This document shows, one piece after another, positions 48,444 to 59,028 of a DNA stretch of 64,000 nucleotides; position 1 is the first letter of the stretch, and each line of letters opens with the position of its first letter. This DNA comes from Patiria miniata (taxonomy: Eukaryota > Echinodermata > Asteroidea > Valvatida > Asterinidae): assembly GCF_015706575.1 (NCBI RefSeq), contig NW_024037074.1, positions 2,356,001 to 2,420,000 on the forward strand, written 5' to 3'. The position numbers were made by a program, and so were the translations under genes. Below the pieces are notes generated by a model. That model had not been told where the DNA came from and ran no database searches. It saw only the letters and a program-made list of their open reading frames with translations.

Positions 48444-48735
48444 AACGGTCGTTGGTAAAAGGGTAACACAGGTTCATGAAAAATAGGAGCGTCTGTCCCG
48501 TTTGGGTTTGAAGGATATGTACATGAAATAGTTGTAGGCAACCATGTAAATCAGGTTCATGGAGAGCAGATGTCAGTTATGTTTTGAACTTATACAATAC
48601 ATGCTGATGCTACATGAAATAGTTGCTGATAAATAAGGAGTTACTATTTCATCCAAAGCAGATTATCAATCTGTCAAGTTTATAACTTGTGACGGATGAT
48701 ACATGAAACGGCCATTGATAAAAAAAAAGCCACAA
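48437..48735 (+). repeat. Degenerate ~88-bp tandem repeat across the stop codon
   Basis: TACATGAAAC/T with GGTCGTTG-like sequence recurs at 48437, 48520, 48611 and 48700 (spacings 83, 91, 89 bases). The second halves CAGGTTCATGRARA also recur in the first two copies. Confidence 0.7.
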
Positions 48736-50040
48736 CCTGATGCAAACATAAACTGTAAATATTAAGCTACACCATTCCGTTTTTTTAAGGCTACAGTGAC
48801 GTGATGTTATTTAATTTCGCAATTAAAAGAAAACTGAAAATTTGTTTTACGAGTGAGCGCACCCATTTCATGGAGGCTGCTGATGAGCAGGAAACATCAC
48901 TAAGCCCAAAGAGCCTACCCAAAGAGCCTACCCAAAGAGCCTACCCAAAGAGCATGGACAGGCCTCCTGAGGAGTAACTAATTGCCTTAAGGGATTAAAC
49001 TGAAATGGGCTCAGTCAAAGATAAACATCGAAAATCCTGGTATGAAAAGGGCCCAGGCTTTTAAAAGGGAAAATCACCTCATGACTCCAGCTGGTAGTGT
49101 ATTAAATTTTAATTATTTTGCGAACTGTAAAAAAAAATTGACGAAAGAAGCTTGATATTTTTTTGTTAAGTATTTGCTTCACCCGAAATTGAAGTCTTAT
49201 TGCCAGTTCATACTTCTTGCGAATGCAATGCGAATTTGACATCACAAAGTATTACCTGCGAAATTTGTAGGAGCTGAAATATGTTCAACTTTTGCGAATT
49301 CTCAAAATTTGAAAACGTCACAAATTGGCATTCGCTTTCGCGCCGGCCTTTAACTTTGCAAACCGGCCTTCAACTTTGCCCATGAAACAATAATTAAAAT
49401 AACATGCAACAGACAAGTGATATTATTTTGAATATTTTTTTACCAACACTTTTCTTTTCTTTAAAATTAAAACGATTAACTGTTTACATTACAGCTGTCA
49501 GATATACTTTTTATGTTCTTTTATTACTGAAAAAAAATATGCATAATTACTTATCATAAATTTTATTATTTATGTGGGGTTGATAAAGCGTGCTAATTAA
49601 AAATTGCCAAAAATAGTTGGAAGTTTTTTGCAGATGTTAAAAAAATAATTTAACTTGAGGATTTGCAAAGTTCGGTTGTATGGGCAGTTTCTTACGACAA
49701 AACTTTACGGAATGTTCGAGGTGTGTTGTAGTTTACATTAGTACCAATGTGTCACGTCGGAAAATCATTGAAATTGTGATGGAAAATAATGGGGATCATT
49801 ATATTATTTTGCTGTTGGTTTCGCCAACGGAGTGTATTTCTTAAGTGTGTCATTTTACAAAAGAATAGTGTTGTGAACATCTATCTATTAAGGTGCAACC
49901 AATTAGAAGTGTTCTATAAAAAGAACTCTAGACCATTTGACTACACGTTCAACAACGATGCCAATGCAATAATGTACAGTAATGTCAGTATATATATGTG
50001 TAAAAAAGAATGAAATAAAAAAAGTTTAAGAGATGCCTAC
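48444..50040 (+). other. VPS13D: VPS13D 3' UTR (probable)
   Basis: AT-rich untranslated sequence. Contains a short tandem run of AAGAGCCTACCC (four copies, 48907-48955). No other AATAAA in good context is seen before 50014, so the transcript probably runs about 1.6 kb past the stop; other polyadenylation sites are possible. Confidence 0.55.
50014..50019 (+). terminator. Candidate polyadenylation signal, VPS13D
   Basis: AATAAA within GAATGAAATAAAAAAAG, followed by a TTTT-rich stretch from about 50070. Confidence 0.5.
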
Positions 50041-50553
50041 AACAATTTTGTACGAATCCTATTATTAAGGTTTTTTCCCCCGTGTTTTTGCTACGTTTCT
50101 TTTCTATGCTAAGCCAATCATTATAGTCACACGTTTCCATGAACTGGTTCTTGAAAAAAATGATTTTAAGTGTTGCTCAAAAATTTCACTAAAGATTAAC
50201 TTCAGACAATTGTTTTCGTCTTGTTCAAATATGTCAAATTTGACAATTTCTCCGTGTTTTTAATTTTTAATTTTATCCGTTAAGCCATTTCATGGGCACT
50301 CCAAGGAGTATGAATGCTCCATCCTCCAAGCAACAAAATACAAGAAAATTTATGTCATTTAAAAAAGCAGACAGCCAGGTTGTCAAAACAATGACAATAA
50401 ATCTGTCTTTCAGGAAAATACCAACTTAAATTTAAGGGTTTTTTTTCCTCAGTAACACTACATATTAACTTTTAGAGTTCAGACTTAATTAAGAAAAACA
50501 CACAAAAATCACCACTTTCAACCACTTTAGTAAATGTTTAGCTTTGGGAGAAC

Positions 50554-50559
50554 TTTATT
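50554..50559 (-). terminator. Candidate polyadenylation signal, SDHB
   Basis: TTTATT on the plus strand reads AATAAA on the minus strand. It would give SDHB a 3' UTR of about 1.9 kb and leave about 0.5 kb between the two convergent transcripts. Confidence 0.45.
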
Positions 50560-52422
50560 TCATTGTGTTAACATTGTCCATTGCAATTCCTTTGATAAAA
50601 AGGAACTACAATTTTCTACATTTAAAACCGTCTTTTAAAACAAAAAAAATTATGGAATCAATCAGCCATTTATAGTAATGCTTCCGACACTGATAGCAGT
50701 ACATATTCAGTTCTTCCCAAACTGCTTAAAAATGTTTAACATCCAGTTAAACTACAGCAAAACAATGATTCACAACCACCAATATTGGTTTGTATTTTCA
50801 AGGGGCCAGTTTGTCGTGCAATCCTCTTTCCTGATTAGAAAAAACAAACAAACAAACTTGCTTTAGAAGAGAACACTCTTGACAACTCTTTTAATTCCTA
50901 AAAAAAATTGGGGATAAGTAGCACAGGAAAACAGAACTCTTGATGTAAGCAGTTGAAGTTTTTTACACACTGGCACTGTTTAATTAAATTAATAGACACA
51001 TCCTTTGTCAAGTTAAATAAACTTTCCAATGCACTCAATGCAAATATTACAAATGTATACATTTTCCTCATTCACTATCTAACTTTAACAGTTGCTCCTC
51101 TTATAAATGAAGGATACAAGCACATGTTGCCAAATACAAGAATCATTAAAAACTACAAGAAAAAAGTCAAAAACTGGATCCATTTCTAGTGCGAGTCTGA
51201 ACTTTTTAAATTTCTGAATAATCTTGGTGAAAAATGTCCAGCATCTGCCCAGTGATTTGTGGTTCAATTGAAGGCATAATTTAATATCGTGTTTGAAATC
51301 AGAGAGGACAGTCGTATCAGATGCATATTTGTAAAACAACATATTTTCTTTTTTTGAAGCTTGCAGCTTACTAAAATACCTGCACAACATGACATGCATG
51401 CACAAAAAAATATGTACTGCCTTCAAGCAATATCTTCTATTTGAAATGTGGATTCCTTTAAAAAAAAAACTTGAATAAAAATCATTGGTAAATTCTCTTC
51501 TAAAATAACTCATTTTCTCCATTTACACACAAATATCAAGAACCGAGAAATCAAAAAAATTTGGTTGTCCTTCCCCCTCCCTAAAAAAACATTGAAATCC
51601 TGCTCAGTAATGCACGCTCTTAAGATAGGCCGAAACATATCAAGTACATGCATCTTGATAAGTCATTCAAGATCTATCACGATCTACTGGACTTCCCTAA
51701 ATGAATCTCTTGAATGACAACAGCGCCCTCTAGCTGCGACTCTGAACCAGACCAACATTCACGTCACTGAACACACACAAATAAAACCTCATTAAATTTT
51801 GCATTTCTCCACTGCAGTTCTATCATTTACGTTATAACATGTATTTACAAACAGTTCCCCTTAACACAAGTTGAAAAATTGAGATATATCTGGATTTAAA
51901 ATACTGATTTTGTTACAACAGCCTAAAACGGCCCATTGTTTTTGAGGGTAGATCTAGCAGAATTGAAATTTGGGTGGGTAAAGCAAAAGCGTTGTTGAAA
52001 TCTCATCATGGAGCAGTTTGACTGAGGACGACTGGTCAACTCGTGGTTGATTCCCAAAGTAAATAATACATTTATGCAATAATTGCAATGTTTGAACTGC
52101 GTGAAGTCAATCGACAGTCAAAACTTCAATGTGAAACTCCTTGGTCCCGGCTCCCCGCTATGCATAATGATGCGCTTGGCTGTTGTAACCAGCTATGTGA
52201 CAAGCCTCGGTAGACTGGTGCAGATAGTAGACTAGCCCAACAATAGATGTCACATGATATGAGTTCGAGCGAAGATAGTCAAACCCAAAATTCTGGATTG
52301 GACTATCATAGCTTGTTGATATCATCCCACCCAACCCCCGGCAGAAAAAATGTCCCCGAAATGGTGCTTCTCTAGAAAGCGAGATCTAATCATACTAGGT
52401 AACGATGAAGCTAGCCATGTTT
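50560..52422 (-). other. SDHB: SDHB 3' UTR (probable)
   Basis: AT-rich, no gene seen on either strand. The 145-codon minus frame 51085-51522 is low-complexity and shows no domain. A CAGCGCCCTCTAGCTGCGAC phrase at 51721 is a common repeat fragment. Confidence 0.5.
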
Positions 52423-52512
52423 CTATGCTGTGGCTTCTGACTTTAGGTCTTCCTTCTTAAACGATTTCATCAGGACCTTGATCTCTGCGATGGCTTTGGC
52501 TGGATTTAGACC
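52423..52512 (-). CDS. SDHB: SDHB exon 8 with stop
   Basis: Acceptor CTGACAG on the minus strand. Encodes [18 protein letters not shown] and ends EATA with TAG. GLNPxKAIAEIK is the conserved C-terminal helix. Confidence 0.97.
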   Translation of the reverse strand, partial: GLNPAKAIAEIKVLMKSFKKEDLKSEATA

Positions 52513-55500
52513 CTGTCAGAAAAAATATAAAAGAAACAACTTGAAGATGATGTTCAGATTTTTTTTCAACGGTTCTGCTTTTGATGAAAACACCAGAGTT
52601 TAAAAACTCAAAGCTGTTACAAGCAGTTCTAAAAAAAAAAAAAAAAAAAAAAATCAGTATTAATTTAACCCTAACCTTCTTTGCAAAATGGAGGATTTTT
52701 CAGGATTGAGGTTATATAGCCAAAGTGTCTGGCTGATTTTGGAGGATGCACTGTGCCACGGTCATAGGCCGGACCTTGTGTTGTTTATACTCAGCCGTAC
52801 ATAAATTTATGTCTAGCTTATAACTGAAATCCTCTGCACTTCTCTGGGTGGCACTGGCTCTGCCTCAACAAATTGACAGTGATTACTGGAGGATTTTGCA
52901 GGATTGACGCAGAGGTCACCCCTCCAAGGACCACATTCAAGAAATAATGGAGGATTTGTAGGATTGAGGCTGTATGCATTTTTAAATGGAGGCAGTTGGA
53001 GGATTTTGCAGGATTTAGGTTGCATTCTAGCATAAATTCTTAGGGAGTTGGGGTTAAGGCACAAGGGCAATTTATGCAAAATGAGCAATGGCCATAAATA
53101 CAAGAGAAAAAGACATCTTTTTAATTAGTAGGATATAACAATGCAATGTTTGACTACAACATTGCAGTTTGGGGATTAAAATAAGAACCAAACTTCCATT
53201 CTCAAAATAAAACGTGCATGTGTCATATCTTCACACAATTTCAAAAATAGTGAACTGTCAAAAAAGACTCAATACCTTCACAGATTGGCAATAAAAGTAG
53301 TGTTTTTCAAATCATGACTAACAGCAAGTCATACACAGCTTCACTTGAGCCACAGTCTAAAGCCTAATCCAGAGCCACATTCAAAGCCGTCATTTCAAAA
53401 AAGACCTCCTTAGTTTACTCATCCATTTTACCCCCCAAAATAAACAGCGCCCTCAACTGGTGTAGTGTTAAGTTTGGACTATGAAAAACACAGACTCTTT
53501 GGTTGTATTGGGCATGCTTAAAGTGAAGATAATTAGGACAGAGACAGGCCATGTGCAGGGGTAAGAATCCAGGGTTCAAAAGACCAGATTTCATAGGAGT
53601 CCAAATTCCATATGCCACCGGTCAGGAGCAATGCTAACAGACCATTATCATGTTGCGGCCATCTTGATTTTTCCCCATTCGAATCAGTGTAACCAAAGCG
53701 AGGCTGAAAGGAAAAATAGTCTGGTTCCTTTTTGTACAAACAACATTATCATTCAGTACTGCTATTGGATACAGGGAACATGACTGAAATGGTGGCAGCA
53801 TGGTAAAGGTACCTTGGGGCACGTCACAGTGCAGTTCATGATGGTGTGACACTTGTAGACGGAGAATTTGTCCTGCATCCTGGCGATGCGTTCCGTCTGG
53901 TAGTGGTCTCGGCTGTCTACCATCCAGCGGTAGGCCTGCATCAGGACTGCGGGGCCCAGGTACTTGTCCCCGTGCCACCAGTAGCTGGGGCAGGAGGTGC
54001 TGCAACAGGCGCACAGGATGCACTCATACAGACCATCCTAGGGTTAAGAGAGAACAGGGGAAGATGTGCAATCAAGAAGTGTGGTTAATCATAGCTCAAC
54101 TCAAACCCTAACTCCCTAGGCCTTTTTGCTAGGATGTAGCCTCAATCCTGCAAAATCCTCTTACTGGCCTCATGGAAAAATAGCTTATAGCCTGAATTGG
54201 ACATTGTTTCCTGAATGTGGTTCGTGGAGGGATGACCACTGCCTGAATCCTGCGCGGTGACTGTCAATATGTTGAGGCTTGGCCAGTGACATCGTGGAGC
54301 AGTACGGAGGATTTCAAGCATAATCCAGGCCTATATTTATGCATGGCTGAGCAAAACCAACACAAGGTCCAGCCCAAGACCTTGACAAAGTGCATTCTAC
54401 GAAATCAGTAACACGCTTTTGCCATGTAACCTCAATCCTCCAATTCCTCCACTTTGGCAAAGAGGATTTTGAAGGATTTAGGGCGGTTAGGGTTAATTAA
54501 CAGAAGGTGATCCCTTTGTGATCAATTTCGAGAACCCTAGCTGGAGGGACACACCACGTGAGACGTTCTGGCAAAAGAGGAACTGGAAAGAGGTCTAAAG
54601 GAGGATCTGCGGGTATTGGGAGGGACAATAAAATTCTCCTTACAATACTGCTTGTTGCACTTCAATTGGACCTTTTGTTGACAAGTTGTGGCTGCTTAAA
54701 AGTCGCATTTATTGGCATCCCCAAAAAGTAAGATACTGAGTAAAAGGTTAGGGTTACTGGATTTTTTTCAAAGTAAAATAGTCAACCTACCAGCTTAGCA
54801 CGATCCTCGATGGATTGGATGTACTGCTCTTTGCCATACTCCACTTTTTCCTTGCGCTTCAGATACGGCTCCACGGAGCGATACTGGGCATAGAAGTTAT
54901 TCATGTCCTATAAAAAAAAAACAGAAAAATATCCATTAACATTTACTATTTGTATCGTTCTACTTCCTGCAGTAAATCATCAAGTCAAATAGTTACTATT
55001 TGTAGGAAAATTTTGTGTACTCACCGGAACCAAATCTTTGATGATGTACATGTGGGGTAGAGGGTAGATCTTCGCTGGCTTGGTCAGGCTAGCTCCATCA
55101 ATCCGACTAGAAAATAAACAAACCCAAACAAACATTGAGTGAACAATCACTGTAAATCTTTATTATTCTATTAGAGTACTCATTAGGCCAAGTAAAAAGG
55201 GTACAGGATTCATGATCGTGAGATTGTGGGTTCGAACCCCGCCGTGGCCATGCGTGTTGTGCCCTTGAGCAAGGCGCTTTACCTCAATTACTCCTCTCAA
55301 CCCAGGTGTTAAATGGGTACCAGCATTATTCAATGCTGGGAAGGTAACAGACTCGCTGTGGTGGTGTGGCGATCCCCCCACAGCAGCATTTCATGGACTT
55401 GAGTCTGGCCCAACCTTTTCGAAAGAGAGATGGGCACTCCGTTCCTGTGAACACAGGTTCGTCCCCCTTACCTTTACTTTACTGTGTGTACTACCAAGAC

Positions 55501-58500
55501 CATGAAATCCAACAAAAAACAAGAAGTACTCAGCGTTACAGTTTGCTGGTTTCACGAGTGTAAGGGTTTACACTACTGTAACTCTTATGGCATATTTTAG
55601 CCACTAACCTGCTAACCGCTCTACTTGTTACTCGCTGCACCCCTGTACTGTATTGTTTTTATGAATGGACCAGGGAATAAATACATTGTTGTACAATGTA
55701 ATACAAGTGTCTCACCACAGACAAGCCAGCGTGTTGGAGCCGTTGATGTTCATGGAGCAGGAGCCGCAGATCCCCTCGCGACACGACCTCCGAAAGGTCA
55801 AAGTGGGGTCAATCTCATTCTTGATCTTGATCAGGGCATCCAACACCATTGGTCCACACCTAAAAAAAAAAAAAGATAGGGTTGTTGAAGGAAAAACAAA
55901 ATGAAAACTTGGATCGATCCCTATTTTGTAAATTCGTTAATCTTTTTAAAAATTCCGAACTTTTTTTTTTTAACTTTGAATCCAGTTTTGGTAAAGCAGG
56001 AGTTTGAATATCTGTTGCTAAAACAAATAAATACGTCATGGATCTATGTGTACCTTTTTTCAGAACTCAATAGTGACTTTAGGAAAAGGAGAGATTTTAT
56101 TTGGAATTTGAATCGCGGAAGAAATCCTTGTTTTCTGGGATTACAGATGGAATGGACTTGTAATGTTGATAGGGGCTACATTGGCAACACCGACCCAATG
56201 ATTACAAAGTGTGCATTAACTATAACCCCTTAAGCACTAGTCCTTAATCCACCAAAATCCACCAATGCAAAAAGATGTTGGTGTCCTGAGTCCATCAGAA
56301 TCCACCAGTGTAGTACACATACCTCGTACACACCAAACATATAGCCAAGGAGTAAAACTGTTGAGATCCTGAATCCATCAGAGTCCCCCAACTGCTCAAT
56401 ATGGAGGTATCCCAAATCCATCCAAATCCTACATGCCAGGCTTACTGTCCTGAATCCATCAAAATCCCCCAACTTTTTCAATATGGAGGTATCCCGAATC
56501 CGCCGAAATTCTCCAAAACAGGGGTGTGGATTTTGATGGATTCAGGTACGTTAGGGTTAAAAAAAGTCAGAGAATTCCTGATTTCGTGAAACAGTAAAAA
56601 CATTTTGTTTTCAATGTACAAAACTGTTGACCTACGTGTTGAGGTCTACATCGTATTCTTGCATACGGGGCTTGTCTCCCGGCTTATCAGGGTCCTGTGA
56701 AGGAAACAAATGCGTCAGTTATTTCCGAAATGCTCCTGTTTTCTCTAAATAAAATTGCAATAATTGCCAATCATTAGAAATATGTGGTAAAATTACTGAG
56801 CATACTGCATTTCATTATAAGCAGGGAACATTTGTAAGAATTTGTGGATGTTCCACACTCACCCTAGTCTATGATTTGTGGGCAGATTCGCTGAATAATT
56901 AGGCAAGACAACTGCCTCTTGACCTCTAGATTTTGACCAATCAGCGGGCACTTTCTATATCGGGTCTTCGGTCATTCACCCGTTGCGCGTCATACACAAT
57001 GGATAAAAAAAACCTGTGTCCCGCGCTCTGTATCATGTTACACGATATGCGCCTGGCTTGAATTACAAAACATTGCATTTGAATTGACCAATCAAACCAT
57101 TCAGTCCTGATTCGGGAATGAAATGACGTCACGATTTAGTAAAGTTGACTTCGATTGGCTGGCGCTCGGCTTGCAAATATCTGCATGTCTAGACATATCA
57201 GACGTTATACAGGAGACATGGCTAACGTGAATAACGGGTGATACTCAGACTGCACTCACCCATCTGTAGACGGAGAACTTCTTCAGTCTTTCTTGTGCCT
57301 GGGTTGCCGCGGCAACTTGTGCCGAGCGCACAGACTGTGAATATGAAAACACAACAGCAAACATTTAGCTCAATGTTCCAAGCTAGAGAAAGATGGCATC
57401 ATCCAATTTAATAAGGAGGAACTTTAATATTATTGGGTTACGCTACTAAAAAAAGGTTTCTAGATTCTATAAAAAAATATTGAACCCGAAACCTAGCATT
57501 CTGGAAATAGCGACAGACTAGGCAGAAAAGGCAAGTATTTTTTGTTTGCCAAAATAATGTTTGCCAATGAAATGTTGCAACTTGACGCCACTTATGCGAT
57601 TGTGTACAAAGTCCATGGAGAGTCAAGAACATTTTGCAAGTATTTTCAAACAAAATTGGAAATATTTCTCAGTCCCAGATTCATGTCTTAAAGCTATAGT
57701 CCATCATTTGCAGCTTTCCGAAAAGTAACTGGCGTAATTATTGTTGAAAAACATACTTGGTTAAAAGATAGTCAGGGAACTAAACTCCCTGTGAAATTAT
57801 TCATTCTGGCAAGCTGTCACTTTGAAGTAATCAACGAAAGAAGGCCTTTCCAACGGTGCGTCTTTAGACGCACCGTAGGAAAATTTACATAGTTTGTTTT
57901 GTTATTCGGCGCAGTGCGCGCAAGCATTAGCACGACGCACAGGCGCACGCGGTTGCTATAATTCATTGGATCAGTGCGGAACATCGCGTATAGCTACAAT
58001 TCAAAACGAATTCAGAACATGATTCAGCAACTTTTGATATGAAATTGAGATCATAGAATGCTATTTTTCTCGGAATATACAGCTGAAGCTGAGCTGAAAC
58101 TTCATCAGGTTAGTTGTTCAGTATCCTTCATTAGATTTTGAACACTTTTGTTGCTTCAAACGAACACAATGCACAAATTACAAATAATGGACTACGGTAT
58201 ATCAGGCTTAGAAAAATATAATTCCCCTCTCTTTCATAAATCTTATCACCATTTTTGCAATGACTGACAACATGACTGATGACCTTCATTGAGATGATAT
58301 ATGAAGAAAAAAAGTGGCGTCAGGTTGCAACATTTTTTACTCTTTAACAAACCCATCATTCATAAACAGTCCATAGACATAGTGCACCCAAAACACAGTC
58401 AACATGATGGTCAAAATTAAAAGAAACTCGTTCAACCATGTTCCTAGCTCCATCACACACACAAAATAAACAACAGTCAAAACCGTCAAACTATAAGTAT

Positions 58501-58611
58501 TATTAATTTCCTACAACTTTAATTGACTTTTGCCCAATTTACCTGAAAGGATAGCAACGCTGCCTGCCTTGAAGCAAGCTGGAAACCTTTCACAACACTC
58601 AGAGACGCCAT
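52423..58611 (-). CDS. SDHB: SDHB, succinate dehydrogenase iron-sulfur subunit (8 exons)
   Basis: SDHB passes electrons from the flavin of SDHA through [2Fe-2S], [4Fe-4S] and [3Fe-4S] clusters to ubiquinone in mitochondrial complex II. Eight coding exons (58543-58611, 57260-57334, 56636-56694, 55716-55859, 55025-55106, 54791-54907, 53813-54037, 52423-52512) join with GT-AG ends into 861 nt, giving 286 residues; human has 280. I see an N-terminal presequence rich in Arg, Ser and Ala without acids; the ferredoxin domain with [19 protein letters not shown] and a later LAC supplying the [2Fe-2S] cysteines; the C-terminal domain with [16 protein letters not shown] ([4Fe-4S] plus one Cys for [3Fe-4S]) and [13 protein letters not shown] for the rest. 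All cluster cysteines are present. The ATG is preceded by GAAA and followed by GCG, a good start context. Convergent with VPS13D. Confidence 0.98.
52666..53057. mobile_element. Element with GGAGGATTTTGCAGGATT array, copy 1
   Basis: Begins TTAACCCTAACCTTC and ends AGTTGGGGTTAAG. The interior repeats GGAGGATTTTGCAGGATT and GGAGGATTTGTAGGATTGAG, with GGACCTTGTGTTGTTTATACTCAGCC in between. An inverted copy is in the next intron. Confidence 0.78.
53058..53812 (-). other. SDHB intron 7, right part
   Basis: No element or gene recognised; AT-rich sequence up to the donor of exon 7. Confidence 0.6.
53813..54037 (-). CDS. SDHB: SDHB exon 7 (4Fe-4S and 3Fe-4S cysteines)
   Basis: Minus-strand acceptor CCCTAG, donor GTACCT, 75 codons in phase 0. 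Encodes [39 protein letters not shown] and [13 protein letters not shown]. All six expected cysteines are present. Confidence 0.98.
54101..54499. mobile_element. Element with AATCCTGCAAAATCCTC array, copy 2 (inverted)
   Basis: Runs from AAACCCTAACTCCCTAGG to TTTAGGGCGGTTAGGGTTAA. TATTTATGCATGGCTGAGC and CCAACACAAGGTCC are the inverse of phrases in 52666-53057. Confidence 0.78.
54791..54907 (-). CDS. SDHB: SDHB exon 6
   Basis: Encodes [19 protein letters not shown] and [12 protein letters not shown], matching human DLSNFYAQYKSIEPYLKKK and QYLQSIEEREKL. Phase 0 at both ends. Confidence 0.98.
55025..55106 (-). CDS. SDHB: SDHB exon 5
   Basis: Acceptor TTCTAG, donor GTGAGT. Encodes [20 protein letters not shown] and IIKDLVP. 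The junction reads LACLCRID where human has LACTRRID, giving an extra Cys next to the [2Fe-2S] ligands. Confidence 0.97.
55190..55420 (+). mobile_element. tRNA-derived SINE, group A, 5'-truncated
   Basis: GTACAGGATTCATGATCGTG, GTGGGTTCGAACCCCGCCGTGGCC, AGACTCGCTGTGG: nearly the same as 14.81-15.01 kb, but the A-box is missing. Confidence 0.84.
55716..55859 (-). CDS. SDHB: SDHB exon 4 (2Fe-2S domain)
   Basis: Enters and leaves with split codons. Encodes [40 protein letters not shown] and SNTLACL, nearly the human text. Confidence 0.98.
56225..56560. mobile_element. Element with AATCCATCAAAATCC array
   Basis: From AACCCCTTAAGCACTAGTCC to ACGTTAGGGTTAAAA. The interior repeats CTGAATCCATCARAATCC and TCAATATGGAGGTATCCC. 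Architecture is like the 52.7- and 54.1-kb elements, but the unit sequence differs. Confidence 0.7.
56636..56694 (-). CDS. SDHB: SDHB exon 3
   Basis: Acceptor TTCACAG, donor GTAGGT, leaves with two bases. Encodes [19 protein letters not shown], matching human DPDKAGDKPHMQTYEVDLN. Confidence 0.97.
56700..57255 (-). other. SDHB intron 2, no feature recognised
   Basis: GATTTTGACCAATCAGC and TTCGATTGGCTGGCGC (56928-57165) look like diverged inverse words of one insertion; no firm ends, no gene. Confidence 0.5.
57260..57334 (-). CDS. SDHB: SDHB exon 2
   Basis: Acceptor TTCACAG, donor GTGAGT, 25 codons in phase 0. Encodes [20 protein letters not shown] and SVYRW; the mature protein probably starts inside this exon, as in human (..TAPRIKKFAIYRW). 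Confidence 0.95.
57688..58201. mobile_element. TTAA MITE family 3, inverted copy
   Basis: Starts TTAAAGCTATAGTCCATCAT, the inverse of the right end at 39.2 kb. The interior has ACGGTGCGTCTTTAGACGCACCGT. The far end (AAATAATGGACTACGGTATA) is diverged. Confidence 0.83.
58543..58611 (-). CDS. SDHB: SDHB exon 1 (mitochondrial presequence)
   Basis: Starts ATG at 58611 and encodes [20 protein letters not shown] then SFQ before donor GTAAAT. No Asp or Glu, with Arg/Lys spaced for an amphipathic helix: a matrix-targeting signal. Confidence 0.93.
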
Positions 58612-59028
58612 TTTCAATCTTAAAAACTTAGATAATGTCACAAATCCAGCTTATCACTGATATCAGCTTATTTACGCAACATCTTCTCCAAGGATATGCT
58701 GTGTGTACGTGCACTGTGTCAACTTCACAATGTCGCCCAGTTAATGAACGTGTAGATGGCGTCAATGGTAGGTCAAATCAAGTCGAATGGAACATGAACT
58801 ACACTAGTTAAATATATTCATACATTATACAACTTAAAAATAGCGCCCTCTATATCAAGTAAGACGACGCGCATTTCGCTCGTACCACTGTTCCCCCCCC
58901 CCCCTCCCAAAAAAAGCGCAAAGGACAATGGGGTCATTGAACCAGACTAGTACCCACCGTACGCCCTGCGCAAACAGCTAAGGCCAGAGCACGCAAGTAC
59001 GAGCGAAGCGCTTTGCATTAACACTCTA
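58612..59028 (-). promoter_or_regulatory. SDHB 5' flank (promoter region by position)
   Basis: Sequence upstream of the SDHB start. No TATA box is obvious. The start itself, GAAAATGGCGTC, contains the ATGGCG word often bound by YY1 in mitochondrial gene promoters; this is suggestion only. A C10 run lies at 58893-58904. Confidence 0.4.

Noticed and set aside
27440-45612. CRISPR-like arrays
   Set aside because: Units are contiguous with no unique spacers, the genome is clearly eukaryotic, and no cas-like gene is present.
46016-46437. Frames on both strands with basic residues
   Set aside because: No domain; they lie in a probable degraded transposon insertion in intron 42.
51085-51522. 145-codon minus frame in the SDHB 3' flank
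   Set aside because: Low-complexity Phe/Lys/Leu composition typical of AT-rich DNA; no family resemblance.
53634-54023. 129-codon minus frame reading [19 protein letters not shown]
   Set aside because: A wrong-frame reading of SDHB exon 7; the correct frame has the iron-sulfur cysteines.
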